From CAVSJA01 sp963728145 (lineage in GTDB: Bacteria > Bacteroidota > Bacteroidia > Chitinophagales > Chitinophagaceae): a DNA stretch of 64,000 nt. The stretch is taken from positions 124,001 to 188,000 of the forward strand of contig CAVSJA010000008.1 of NCBI GenBank assembly GCA_963728145.1, in the 5' to 3' direction. The position numbers were made by a program, and so were the translations under genes. Shown in pieces: positions 16,967-24,965 of the stretch; the first letter of the stretch is position 1; each line of letters starts with the position of its first letter. Below the pieces are notes generated by a model. That model ran no database searches. It saw only the letters and a list, made by a program, of their open reading frames with translations, and had not been told where the DNA came from.

Positions 16967-18007
16967 TTATTTATTCTTTTTATTTTTTTCATTTAACGCT
17001 TCCCGCTCTTCCATTCCTGTCATCAAAATTAAACCACGAGAAAAATTAAACCCTCCTGAAGATACGCTAGTCGACTCAGTGTTGACAACGGGACTAAAAA
17101 GTTTACCATAATCCTTGTCTATTTTGGTGGCTTGTTCAATTATTTGTTGAGCATTTGCAGTTGGATTGTCCCGATAAAATGCATTCCAAAGTCTTCTAAT
17201 GATACTTAAGTGTAAGACATTATTATCGTCCAATTTTACACCGCGAAGGTTTAATAATGAATTAATTTGAGATTTCGTAAAGGTATTCGGATACAATTTA
17301 TCGATTTGTTGTTCTATTGCGTGGTGTACTATTACTTGCCCTTTAAGTTCTGTATTAGTCTCAAAGAATGTTCCCCGATAATCATTGGAGGTTGATTCCC
17401 CCACCTTGGCTGAGTACACTCTTAGGGTACCATTTTTTAATGCAAAAGTTGTATTCGCGCCCGCCAACTCAAAAACGGACTGTTGCAAGTTAAAAATTCC
17501 CCAGTCTACCCATGCCTCTTCATTAGACTTCACAATTCCAGCCTTTAATGCCTGGTCCGGATCAGCTACGAAAGGTACAATAGCTTTGAAAGAGTTCGCA
17601 AACGGGCTAATAGTATTCCCTCCATTGAAATAATATGTTGTTCCATTGTATTCTATTCGATGATGAGAATATTCTGTACCGCCATACGACGGTTTTGCGC
17701 TTTTCACATCTATCAATTCAAGTTTTGTAGTGTTATCGCTTTGCTTTGTCAGTCTATAATTATAATATTCCATTCCATCCAAGTCAATTCCGTCCACCGG
17801 TCTATTACTGGCAAATTGATAAGGCGTTAAATGTGCATATTGGGCCGCTAAAGGATCCGCGCTTAAGAATCTTGCAATTCTTGTATCATAAATCCTCATC
17901 CCATAGTCCTGCTGATTCTCAAACCCCTTCACATCATTATCATTCTCCTTCCCATTAAATCCAAACCTGCTCGGCTGCGCCTGGTATTCCCTTCCCGGCA
18001 TCATCAT
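16967..18007 (-). CDS. Orphan Rhs tip I with HNH/AHH-like nuclease toxin
   Basis: Minus-strand tip, start placed at the core ATG run; the frame runs back to a TTG at 18055 inside the recombinase remnant. The core is intact to IARFLSADPLAAQYAHLTPY. The toxin region reads VIVHHAIEQQIDKLYPNTFT, INSLLNLRGVKLDDNNVLHL, SIIRRLWNAFY, then IDKDYGKLFSP. The HHAIEQQ ... NLRG ... LHLS.IR..WN.FY pattern is characteristic of AHH-like HNH/EndoVII toxins. The immunity gene follows at 16941. The core directly abuts the inner end of inverted repeat copy 2. Confidence 0.82.
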   Translation of the reverse strand: MMMPGREYQAQPSRFGFNGKENDNDVKGFENQQDYGMRIYDTRIARFLSADPLAAQYAHLTPYQFASNRPVDGIDLDGMEYYNYRLTKQSDNTTKLELIDVKSAKPSYGGTEYSHHRIEYNGTTYYFNGGNTISPFANSFKAIVPFVADPDQALKAGIVKSNEEAWVDWGIFNLQQSVFELAGANTTFALKNGTLRVYSAKVGESTSNDYRGTFFETNTELKGQVIVHHAIEQQIDKLYPNTFTKSQINSLLNLRGVKLDDNNVLHLSIIRRLWNAFYRDNPTANAQQIIEQATKIDKDYGKLFSPVVNTESTSVSSGGFNFSRGLILMTGMEEREALNEKNKKNK

Positions 18008-18029
18008 CCCGAAGGGGTATGATTGAACT

Positions 18030-18110
18030 CTAAACTTTTTCTCTCGGGCTTTCAAACATTCTTGATGTTACGTTGTCTTGATAAGCTTGGGAAAAAGCCA
18101 CGTATCGATA
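18030..18110 (-). pseudogene. Remnant of a tyrosine recombinase C-terminus (copy 2, frame open)
   Basis: The 81 bases read YRYVAFSQAYQDN, then VTSRMFESPREKV and TAG, without a frameshift. The intact recombinase at 19878-20951 has YRYVAFSQGYQDN, then ETSMMFSRLKERV near its end. Copy 1 (5568-5647) lacks one C and is out of frame, so this copy is the better preserved one. It probably includes the nucleophile tyrosine region but lacks the rest of the catalytic domain. Confidence 0.72.
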
Positions 18111-18183
18111 AACCAGCAGGATGATACAGTCTGTAACTTTTTTGACTGCCTCCTTTTTCAATTTATGAATCCAATTGAAAATC

Positions 18184-18681
18184 TTATAACCAGTACTTTC
18201 TTCCCTTTTCTTCTATAAGTTTTGAAACAAAGTTATTAAAGGAGGTGTCAATGACTTTCCAAGTATCCGGTAGTTCATCCATAATGCAGTATATAATTTT
18301 ATATGTCTTATCACTAAAAACCTTAAAACCTATGTATTCTGCGTCGCCAATGCACAAACAAAACAAAATGATATCTTCGCTCCAATCTTCTCCAAAATTT
18401 GTTCGCTGAAAAGAGTTCTCATCAACTAATTTTTTAGTGCTCAAAAATTGAAATCCAGCAAAATCTTCAATTTGGTACAATACACATCCATCATATTTTC
18501 TCAAAAAGGTTTTATAATCAAGTGGAACTTTATAGTTGAAATATCTTTCACATTCCTCTATGCTATTGTCTGATGCTCCTACATTAATAGTAAAAGTTGA
18601 GTCTAACTCTTCAAAAGTTTTAATTTTCTCATTTTGACTTTCGGAAATAAGTTGATTGAGCTTCTCTAAATATAATTCCAT
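18184..18681 (-). CDS. SUKH-1 (SMI1/KNR4) family immunity protein, second copy
   Basis: The protein is identical over all 165 residues to the one at 4997-5494 (MELYLEKLNQLISES to KGRKYWL). It lies 12 bases after the minus-strand HNH tip. The second copy gives the cell a double dose of immunity against the same nuclease tip if both are transcribed, and it provides a homology block for inversion. Confidence 0.9.
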   Translation of the reverse strand: MELYLEKLNQLISESQNEKIKTFEELDSTFTINVGASDNSIEECERYFNYKVPLDYKTFLRKYDGCVLYQIEDFAGFQFLSTKKLVDENSFQRTNFGEDWSEDIILFCLCIGDAEYIGFKVFSDKTYKIIYCIMDELPDTWKVIDTSFNNFVSKLIEEKGRKYWL

Positions 18682-18693
18682 AGTTTAAAAAGT

Positions 18694-19740
18694 TTAAAAA
18701 CCTCGCCACCAATTTGTAAATGGTTGATGCTCGCCAGGGTGAATAAGTGGCACTAAATTATCAAATGCATTTGTCCCGCCCTTTGAAAGCGGCTTTATGT
18801 GATGAATATTTATCATACTCCCTTCCGGCGCTGTTGGCCAAACCCTGCCTTGCCCAATCCACCATGCCTTGAATTCTTTCTTAAGAGCAGGGGTAAATTC
18901 CGGTCTAAGCAATTGTGAATTATTAGGGGCGTACGGTGCCGCAGGAAATGGCACTTTACCATAACCTTGGACGAAAACTAGGGGGTAAGGTGTTCCTTTA
19001 GCATTTGTTGCAATTTTGGAAGTAAATTTTAGCGCACCAAGCCCCGACATGGATTCTTGCGTAACAAAACTTGGATTATATGGTCTTCCTCCTAGTATGC
19101 CCCCAGTTCCGGGCGTATACAAAGTAAAATGCGTAATCATCAAGCTATTCACATATCCAACAGGGTCAGTTTGTGATTGCTCATAAGTGGATTCCACAAA
19201 ATTGAAGAAATCCCTTGCTATATTTGCGTTCCGCAAAGCTTCTATACGCTTAAAACTCAGAATAGCTTCGTCAATTGTTTGTCCCTTTTCGTTTTTATAT
19301 CCGATAAAGGTAACTGGACCGTCTTTGTCAGACCACGTAGCACTAAATCTTCCTAAGAAATTTGTAAATGCCCGAAGTTGCCCCGCGTTTACCGGAGCTT
19401 GGGTATTGCAGCCAACAAGATTATAAGATTGAGCACCGTAAAACTCTAGCTTATTTGCTTTTTCGTCAATTTCAAGTCCATACGCACCACCCGCTCCTAC
19501 TACTGAGGTATCACCTAACGGATCACTAAGCCAAACAGGATTATTCATAAATCCTGCATATTCACTAACTCCAGTTACTGGCTTAGGATCTAAGTTCCAT
19601 CTTCTTCCTAATCTCGTATCATATTCCCAAAATCCAGCTGTATAGCTATTTCCAAATCCCTTGATTTCGTAGCTGTTTTCCTGTCCATTAAACCCGAACC
19701 GATACGGCTGCGCCTGGTATTCTCTTCCCGGCATCATCAT
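18694..19740 (-). CDS. Orphan Rhs tip B' with C-terminal HNH endonuclease, second copy
   Basis: Identical in protein sequence to the tip at 3938-4984, including the HNH region (NIHHIKPLSKGG, FDNLVPLIHPGEH). The ATG at 19740 is the first of the core ATG run. Upstream (19750-19815 on the minus strand) lies decayed Rhs sequence, then the divergent recombinase gene. No shell-encoding gene is attached, so it is probably a silent donor. Confidence 0.85.
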   Translation of the reverse strand: MMMPGREYQAQPYRFGFNGQENSYEIKGFGNSYTAGFWEYDTRLGRRWNLDPKPVTGVSEYAGFMNNPVWLSDPLGDTSVVGAGGAYGLEIDEKANKLEFYGAQSYNLVGCNTQAPVNAGQLRAFTNFLGRFSATWSDKDGPVTFIGYKNEKGQTIDEAILSFKRIEALRNANIARDFFNFVESTYEQSQTDPVGYVNSLMITHFTLYTPGTGGILGGRPYNPSFVTQESMSGLGALKFTSKIATNAKGTPYPLVFVQGYGKVPFPAAPYAPNNSQLLRPEFTPALKKEFKAWWIGQGRVWPTAPEGSMINIHHIKPLSKGGTNAFDNLVPLIHPGEHQPFTNWWRGF

Positions 19741-19749
19741 CCCGAAGGG

Positions 19750-19815
19750 ATAATATTCAGTTCGCCGGAAGTTCAGGCTGCGCCTCGTTTCAAAGAACTT
19801 TTAATACTTCGAATT
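19750..19815 (-). pseudogene. Decayed Rhs core fragment upstream of tip B'
   Basis: On the minus strand it reads TTAAAAGTTCTTTGAAACG, then GCGCAGCCTGAACTTCC, then ATTATCCCTTCGGG. The AGTTCTTTGA block lies at about the same distance from CCCTTCGGG as in the Rhs gene (1751 versus 1805) and as in the spacers before tips B, G and H. It does not code in frame with the tip. Confidence 0.5.
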
Positions 19816-19877
19816 TATGCCAAATAAGGTAATAATTGGTCAATTTTTCGGATACTCGCAGTATTAAATTTCTGGTT

Positions 19878-20951
19878 ATGAAAGCTAATGTTTCCCGTAA
19901 ATCAATACCTTTTTTGCAGTATTTCGAAAAGTTTATTTCTGATAGCAAAACAGGGAAACGACTTCAACCCAGCGGCAGGTTAATTTCCATAGGAACTTTG
20001 GTTAATTATGAAGTCACTCGGAAATTAATCGAAGAATTTAATCAATTACAACAATTTGATCTTCGAATTATTCCTGTAAAGCGACTGAATAAACGACAAT
20101 CACTAGCAGAAAAGAATTACTGGAAGAAGTTTTATAAGAAGTTTACTGATTTTCTTTATAACGACAAGGGATATTTTGACAATTCCGTTGGCAGCATCAT
20201 TAAAAACTTAAAATTATTTTTTTCCTACCTGAATAGGGATCTTCATTTGGACGTTGGTGACTTTCACAAAAATTTTTACGTCCGGAAGGAAGAAGTTCCC
20301 ATTGTAGTGCTTATGCCCGAGGAGTTAAATTTTCTTATTTATGATAGGGATTTTGAATTGGCACTACCTAAAAGGTTGAAGGAAACAAAAGATTTTTTTG
20401 TATTCGGTTGTACGGTTGGTTTACGATTCTCCGATTTAATAAGACTTAAACGATCAAACATAAAAATTGTTAACGAGGATTGGTGGTTGGTTATTCGTAC
20501 AAAGAAAACCAGAACCGATTTAAGTATAAAGCTTCCAGAATACGCAAAGGCGATCATTTTGAAATACAAACATTTAAAAAGTAAATTGCTCCCTTCTTTT
20601 AATAATTCAAATTGTGGTAAATACTTGAAACAGCTAATGGAAAGAGCTGGCTATACTCATGAAGTTTCCAAATTTCGAGAAAGAAGAGGAAAGCAAGTTG
20701 AAATTTCAAAGACTATTGATGGCAAAAAATTGTCATACCGTTTTTGCGATTTAGTATCGACACATACAATGAGGCGTACTTCAATAACCACAATGTTATG
20801 TTTAGGAGTACCTGAGCAGGTTGTCAGGAAGATAAGTGGTCACAGTCCGGGTAGTAAAGAATTTTACAGGTATGTTGCTTTTTCTCAAGGTTACCAGGAC
20901 AACGAAACATCGATGATGTTTTCGAGGTTGAAGGAAAGAGTTCTTCATTAA
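19878..20951 (+). CDS. Tyrosine recombinase/integrase
   Basis: I start at ATG 19878 (MKANVSRKSIPFLQYFEKF); a TTG at 19836 would add 14 residues. The product has 357 residues and the catalytic set of tyrosine recombinases: Arg183 in GLRFSDLIRL, Lys209/210 in RTKKTRTDL, His296 and Arg299 in HTMRRT, His322 in ISGHSP, and Tyr330 or 332 in FYRYVAF. The N-terminal half matches the phage-integrase SAM-like domain layout of Bacteroidota integrases. It sits just outside inverted repeat copy 2 and diverges from tip B'. A related tail occurs inside both inverted repeats. It may move or rearrange cassettes, but its target site is not visible. Confidence 0.9.
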   Translation: MKANVSRKSIPFLQYFEKFISDSKTGKRLQPSGRLISIGTLVNYEVTRKLIEEFNQLQQFDLRIIPVKRLNKRQSLAEKNYWKKFYKKFTDFLYNDKGYFDNSVGSIIKNLKLFFSYLNRDLHLDVGDFHKNFYVRKEEVPIVVLMPEELNFLIYDRDFELALPKRLKETKDFFVFGCTVGLRFSDLIRLKRSNIKIVNEDWWLVIRTKKTRTDLSIKLPEYAKAIILKYKHLKSKLLPSFNNSNCGKYLKQLMERAGYTHEVSKFRERRGKQVEISKTIDGKKLSYRFCDLVSTHTMRRTSITTMLCLGVPEQVVRKISGHSPGSKEFYRYVAFSQGYQDNETSMMFSRLKERVLH

Positions 20952-21012
20952 AATCTTGGTATGACATCTGCCTCGAGGTTGAAAACCTTATTTCATCCCG
21001 TAATTTTGCCCA

Positions 21013-22032
21013 ATGAAATTTCAACCTGGAGATAAGGTCATAGTAAAGCACACCAATGAAGAAGCGGAAGTGGTTGAAATCATCAATAAGAATATGGTGA
21101 TGCTCGAGGTGAAAGGGGTGAAGTTTCCTGCCTACATCGACCAGCTTGATTTCCCTTATTTCAAACAATTCTCCGAAAAGAAAATGTTTCCTGAAAAGAA
21201 GAAGGAAAGGACCTTTATTGACGAAATAAGGAAGGAAAAAACTGCGGAAAAAAAAGTTGTCGATGGAGTATGGCTGACTTTTATAGCTGTGATGAATACT
21301 GACGAGTTTGGAGATGATGTTGTGGAAGAGTTAAAGGCTCATCTCATCAATCGCACGGAAACCGGATATAAATTCATTTACCAATTGAATTTCTTTGGTA
21401 AATCCGAATTCAGCCTGAACAATGATATCAATCCTTTCCAGGATTTTTACCTGCACGATATTCCTTTCGACGATTTGAATGATAGCCCGGCCTTCAGTTT
21501 TGAATTTACGCTGCTTAAGCCCGACAAAAAGAAAGCAGGGCATTATGAAACATCTTTGAAATTAAAACCGAAACAGTTATTCAACCGGATTGAAGAGATA
21601 AGGAAGAAAGGCGAATCAACCTTTTCGTATAAACTATTCGACAATTATCCCGATAAGATACATGAAGATGATTATGACTTAGATATCTTAGCCCACAAAG
21701 GATATAAGGTCTATGATGCATCGAAAGCCAGGCAAAATCTTGAACCGGCAAAACATGAGGTTGATCTGCATATTGAACGACTTACGCCTGATCACGAGAG
21801 CCTAAACAATTTTGAAAAGCTCACTCTTCAATTAAAAGTATTCGAAAAGTATCTCGATCTCGCCATAGCCCATCATCAGCCTAAATTAATAGCCATTCAT
21901 GGTGTAGGAAGTGGCAAACTACGGGATGAGATACATGAAATACTTCGGTTACGCAGGGAGGTGAAATCATTTATCAATCAGTATCATCCTGCATATGGGT
22001 TCGGAGCTACTGAGATCTTTTTTTCGCGATAG
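21013..22032 (+). CDS. DUF2027 and Smr domain protein
   Basis: The protein has 339 residues. The N-terminal part (MKFQPGDKVIVKHTNEEAEV to VKFPAYIDQLDFPYF) is the SH3-like start typical of Bacteroidota DUF2027 proteins. The middle is a beta-rich DUF2027 domain. The C-terminal Smr domain is clear: EVDLHIERLTPDHESLNN, LKLIAIHGVGSGK-like stretch (KLIAIHGVGSGKLRDEI) and YGFGATEIFF. Smr domains are found in MutS2 and in stand-alone nicking or RNA-cleaving proteins. It is a core gene of the phylum and marks the edge of the Rhs locus, 61 bases after the recombinase. Confidence 0.88.
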   Translation: MKFQPGDKVIVKHTNEEAEVVEIINKNMVMLEVKGVKFPAYIDQLDFPYFKQFSEKKMFPEKKKERTFIDEIRKEKTAEKKVVDGVWLTFIAVMNTDEFGDDVVEELKAHLINRTETGYKFIYQLNFFGKSEFSLNNDINPFQDFYLHDIPFDDLNDSPAFSFEFTLLKPDKKKAGHYETSLKLKPKQLFNRIEEIRKKGESTFSYKLFDNYPDKIHEDDYDLDILAHKGYKVYDASKARQNLEPAKHEVDLHIERLTPDHESLNNFEKLTLQLKVFEKYLDLAIAHHQPKLIAIHGVGSGKLRDEIHEILRLRREVKSFINQYHPAYGFGATEIFFSR

Positions 22033-22038
22033 TCATAG

Positions 22039-22160
22039 GTTGATGGGGTTGATGGGGTTGATGGGGTTGATGAGGTTGATAGAGTTGATAGGGTTGAAGT
22101 AGGAGAAGCATCTTATTATCAACCTCATCAACCCCATCAACCTTATCAACCATATCAACT
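22039..22160. repeat. Imperfect hairpin array, unit GGTTGATGG
   Basis: The left arm (22039-22097) is a run of 9-base units GTTGATGGG/GTTGATAGG. The right arm (22118-22160) is the same unit reversed (ATCAACCTC, ATCAACCCC). The loop is about 20 bases. It lies between the Smr stop codon and the rnpB promoter and could act as a terminator, but it has no T-run. Confidence 0.8.
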
Positions 22161-22167
22161 ATCTTTG
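22160..22167 (+). promoter_or_regulatory. Candidate -7 box for RNase P RNA
   Basis: TATCTTTG matches the Bacteroidota -7 consensus TAnnTTTG and lies about 7 bases before the expected 5' end of RNase P RNA. I do not see a clear TTTG -33 box at the usual distance, because the right arm of the hairpin array occupies that position. Confidence 0.45.
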
Positions 22168-22173
22168 CTCTCG

Positions 22174-22612
22174 CTATAAACCGCGCTATCGATCCCGTCC
22201 AGCTTGCTGCGACAGGGTAGGAAAGTCCGGACAGCACAGAGCAATGCACCGGTGAAGAGCCGGGTGCCGACCGTTAGCGTCGGTAACAGAAAGTGCCACA
22301 GAAAATAACTATCCGCCTTCGCGAACCGCGTGCGCTAAAGCTTTAGCGGTGGCGCAAGCTTCGGTGGACAAAGGTGAAAACGTGAGGTAAGAGCTCACGG
22401 GTAGTAAGAGCGATCTTATTATCGGGTAAACCTTGCATGCTGAAATGCCACGTAAACCAGTGATGAAGCTGCTCGCTTCTCCCCGACTTGATCGGGGATC
22501 TCCTGGTGGGTAGGCAGATTGATCCCGAAGAGTAATCTTCGGGACAGATAAATGATAGCGTCATTCCCGCGAAAGCGGGAACAAACAGAATCCGGCTTAC
22601 GAGTTTGTAGTT
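22174..22612 (+). ncRNA. rnpB: RNase P RNA, bacterial type A
   Basis: Conserved core elements appear in order: GGTAGGAAAGTCCGGACAGC near 22215 (P3/CR-I region), GTGCCACAGAAA, GGTGAAAACGTGAGGTAAGA with GCTCACGGG, GGGTAAACC, GCTGCTCGCTTCT, GGTGGGTAGGCAGAT, CAGATAAATGAT and ACAGAATCCGGCTTACGAG at the 3' end. Ends are approximate, the 5' end being set from the -7 box. Two helices look longer than usual because of perfect palindromes, at 22333-22348 and 22480-22498. Confidence 0.93.
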
Positions 22613-22613
22613 T

Positions 22614-22644
22614 TTAGCAGGGGGCTTCTCCTGCTAATTTTTTT
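22614..22644 (+). terminator. Rho-independent terminator of rnpB
   Basis: TTAGCAGG and CCTGCTAA form an 8-bp stem with an 8-base loop, followed by seven T residues. It directly follows the RNase P RNA 3' end. Confidence 0.85.
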
Positions 22645-22706
22645 ACACTAACCTGTATGCCGTCAGGCGGGAATGGAGAACTTGAGTCCTTTTTAGTTTC
22701 GTACTA

Positions 22707-22960
22707 TTCGACAAGCCAATAATCAATAATCAATATTCAATAAATCAATGCTCAAATCAATCTCAATAACAATATTCAATAATCATCAATCAAAAGTCAA
22801 TATCAATTTCAATATTCAATTTTCAAGTGTGGGAGCAGCATTGAACGTTTAATGTTGCTTATTGATTTGAAAATTGAATAATGTTCCTTGAATACTGAAT
22901 GATGAATTTGATTTGAGAATTGATTATTGAATATTGATTATTGATTATTGGCGTGTCGAA
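22707..22960. repeat. Dispersed element with long inverted ends (copy 1)
   Basis: The outer parts are inverted: TTCGACAAGCCAATAATC at the left and GATTATTGGCGTGTCGAA at the right, continuing inward through AATCAATATTCAATAA-like units for about 54 bases with a few mismatches. The inside is made of further ATCAATATTCA-type units in both orientations. The same ends occur at 55758-56111, so it is a repeated element. The 398-base gap from the rnpB terminator to the next gene holds this element and nothing else I can name. Confidence 0.75.
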
Positions 22961-23042
22961 AATCAGGAATCTACAAACGCCTCAGGTCCCCTGCTACGCT
23001 TGTGCGTTTTCCGGAATGATAAGAGTTGAGTCTTGTATTGAC

Positions 23043-23972
23043 TTAGTCTTGGTATATATGTCCAAGCCATCCGCCAATCTCCATCAACCACGCAATTCCC
23101 ACATGCGTGATCAATCCACCCCAAATGCTTTTAGTATTATAAACCACAACTCCAAGAATGATCCCACCGAAATAAGAAGTGATGCATTCAAAAAGCGGTT
23201 TACCGAAATGGATAGAACAGTAGAATGCAGCCATCGGGAGGATTGCGCCTGCTCCCGCAAAACGAACAAAGGCCAGTACCAGAAATCCACGGAAGAATGC
23301 TTCGATGGTAATGAAGTCTATTCCATAGGAAATTTCATATAGCACTTTCCACGGAACAGGGTTATTTACGTAGGGTGTAATGAATGCAACGGTTTTTACT
23401 TTAGGATAGGTGACAAGAAAATCAGGTTGAGTTGCGGCAAATCCAATCAGGGGCACCATCATCAGGAGAAGGATCAAATAAGGTTTGGCATTGAATTTCT
23501 TCCCGCTCATTCCTGCAACTGGAGACTCAGGCTTAAAATATTTCCATATCAATGAAATCAGGATAAGAACAAGAACGCATTTTAATGGCCAGCTCAATAC
23601 ATAATATGTGTATTGGTCCCAGGGATATGAAAATACATTTGAGATGATGCGGATCGGATGATTCATCGTCATCTTCAGCCCAAAGATCAATGAGGAGGAA
23701 ATTAATAAGAAATAGAATTGGCCATTGATAGGCGACTCCTCCTTTCTGTATGCAAAATGGATCAGGTATGATGCGGAGATCATGAAGCAATAAAGCAGGA
23801 AGAAACCCAGGGTTTTTAATATGAAACCAGATTCATTAGTAATGGCAGACTCAATTCCGACTGTGTAGTTAATGGTGATAAGGATGGCAACCATTAAACT
23901 GATAATAACAAAGGAGGGTTTGTGAAGCGATCGAAGGTACTGCGAGAGGTAGGCGATGATCGTTTTCATCAA
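23043..23972 (-). CDS. CPBP family intramembrane metalloprotease
   Basis: The protein has 309 residues and about eight hydrophobic segments. The C-terminal CPBP (Abi) domain has the usual motifs: FITIEAFFRGFLVLAFVR (motif 1, with EAFFR in place of the usual EExxR), SIHFGKPLFE (motif 2 His) and ITHVGIAWLME (motif 3 His). CPBP proteins are membrane proteases related to Rce1. The substrate is unknown. It lies 12 bases downstream of plsX on the same strand and may be cotranscribed. Confidence 0.8.
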   Translation of the reverse strand: MMKTIIAYLSQYLRSLHKPSFVIISLMVAILITINYTVGIESAITNESGFILKTLGFFLLYCFMISASYLIHFAYRKEESPINGQFYFLLISSSLIFGLKMTMNHPIRIISNVFSYPWDQYTYYVLSWPLKCVLVLILISLIWKYFKPESPVAGMSGKKFNAKPYLILLLMMVPLIGFAATQPDFLVTYPKVKTVAFITPYVNNPVPWKVLYEISYGIDFITIEAFFRGFLVLAFVRFAGAGAILPMAAFYCSIHFGKPLFECITSYFGGIILGVVVYNTKSIWGGLITHVGIAWLMEIGGWLGHIYQD

Positions 23973-23984
23973 AAGGGAAGGCGA

Positions 23985-24932
23985 TTACTGGTTAGAGCTG
24001 AAACTTGCTTTCATTTTGTTCATCAGGTCTGTTTCCAGCATTTTTTGTGCCAGCTTGAGTTTGTTGGAAAATGCTCTCGCATGTGAAATACCATGCCCAA
24101 TGATCACCGGCTTGGTTACACCTAACACAGGAGTGCCCCCGTAATTTTCAAAATCGAAGAGGTCAAAATACTCGTGCTGGATCTTTTTGCGATGCGTGAT
24201 CTCATAGATTGACTCGGCCATCTTCAACACAACATTGCCGGTGAATCCTTCGCAAACGGTAACATCTGCCTTATCGAGAAGAATATCTCTTCCTTCAATA
24301 TTACCTATGAAATTGATTGCTTTGTTTTCTTTTAGCAGGGGATAGGTTGCCTGGGCGAGCAGGTTGCCCTTGCCTTCTTCTTCACCAACATTTAGCAAAG
24401 CAACGCGGGGATTATCATAGCCCAGTATATGTTTTGCATAAAGCGAACCGAGAACAGCAAATTGATTGAGCTGTTCTGGCTTACAATCTGCATTAAGTCC
24501 GACATCAAGCAAAAGACCGGTTCCGCCATTTTCTTTTGGAATGACAGTTGAAATGGTTGGTCTCAATACGCCTTCAATAGCTTTTATGGTGAACATTGCG
24601 CCTACCAGCATGGCGCCGGTATTGCCAGCACTGATGAATGCATCAGTTTTTCCAGATGCGAGCAAATGAAACCCGATAGCGATGGAAGATTTCTGTTTTT
24701 CTTTAAGCGCTTTAGTAGGATGTTCATGCATGCCGATGACTTCTGGTGCATGAACAACTTTTACTCCGGGCTCAGGAATATTAAATTCTGCAAGTAAAGG
24801 CTTGAGCTGAGCCTCATCGCCGATAAGGAATAAGTTTGCGGGATTGCCGGTTTGAGTTATGTATAGATGAACACCTTTCACCGCTTCACGCGGCGCAAAG
24901 TCTCCACCCATCATATCTAAACCGATATTCAT
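23985..24932 (-). CDS. plsX: Phosphate acyltransferase PlsX
   Basis: PlsX converts acyl-ACP to acyl-phosphate for phospholipid synthesis. I place the start at ATG 24932 (MNIGLDMMGGDFAPREAVKG), because the longer frame opens only with TTG. Family motifs are present: DMMGGDFAP, DAFISAGNTGAML, GLLLDVGLNADCKPEQL, ALLNVGEEEGKGN, CEGFTGNVVLKMAES and VIGHGISHARA. The length (315 residues) is normal. It forms the usual operon with rpmF and the DUF177 gene upstream. Confidence 0.96.
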   Translation of the reverse strand: MNIGLDMMGGDFAPREAVKGVHLYITQTGNPANLFLIGDEAQLKPLLAEFNIPEPGVKVVHAPEVIGMHEHPTKALKEKQKSSIAIGFHLLASGKTDAFISAGNTGAMLVGAMFTIKAIEGVLRPTISTVIPKENGGTGLLLDVGLNADCKPEQLNQFAVLGSLYAKHILGYDNPRVALLNVGEEEGKGNLLAQATYPLLKENKAINFIGNIEGRDILLDKADVTVCEGFTGNVVLKMAESIYEITHRKKIQHEYFDLFDFENYGGTPVLGVTKPVIIGHGISHARAFSNKLKLAQKMLETDLMNKMKASFSSNQ

Positions 24933-24965
24933 TAAAGCAGTTGGCAATGATTATATTAAAAGGAA

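Larger units (their letters stand above)
18020..19749. repeat. Inverted repeat copy 2 (cassette B' on the minus strand)
   Basis: Reverse complement of 3929-5657, one base longer. It contains the minus-strand SUKH gene, the minus-strand HNH tip and the recombinase remnant. The outer end is at CCCTTCGGG (RC of 19741-19749); the inner end joins straight into the core of tip I (TTCAATCATACCCCTTCGGG). The two copies enclose 12.36 kb, so recombination between them would invert cassettes C to I. Confidence 0.92.

Noticed and set aside
18008..18055. Upstream extension of tip I to a TTG
   Set aside because: The extra 16 codons are read out of frame through the recombinase remnant, so they are not Rhs sequence.
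22941..23342. Plus-strand open frame opposite the CPBP gene
   Set aside because: It is antisense to the well-supported CPBP protease and partly lies in the dispersed element.
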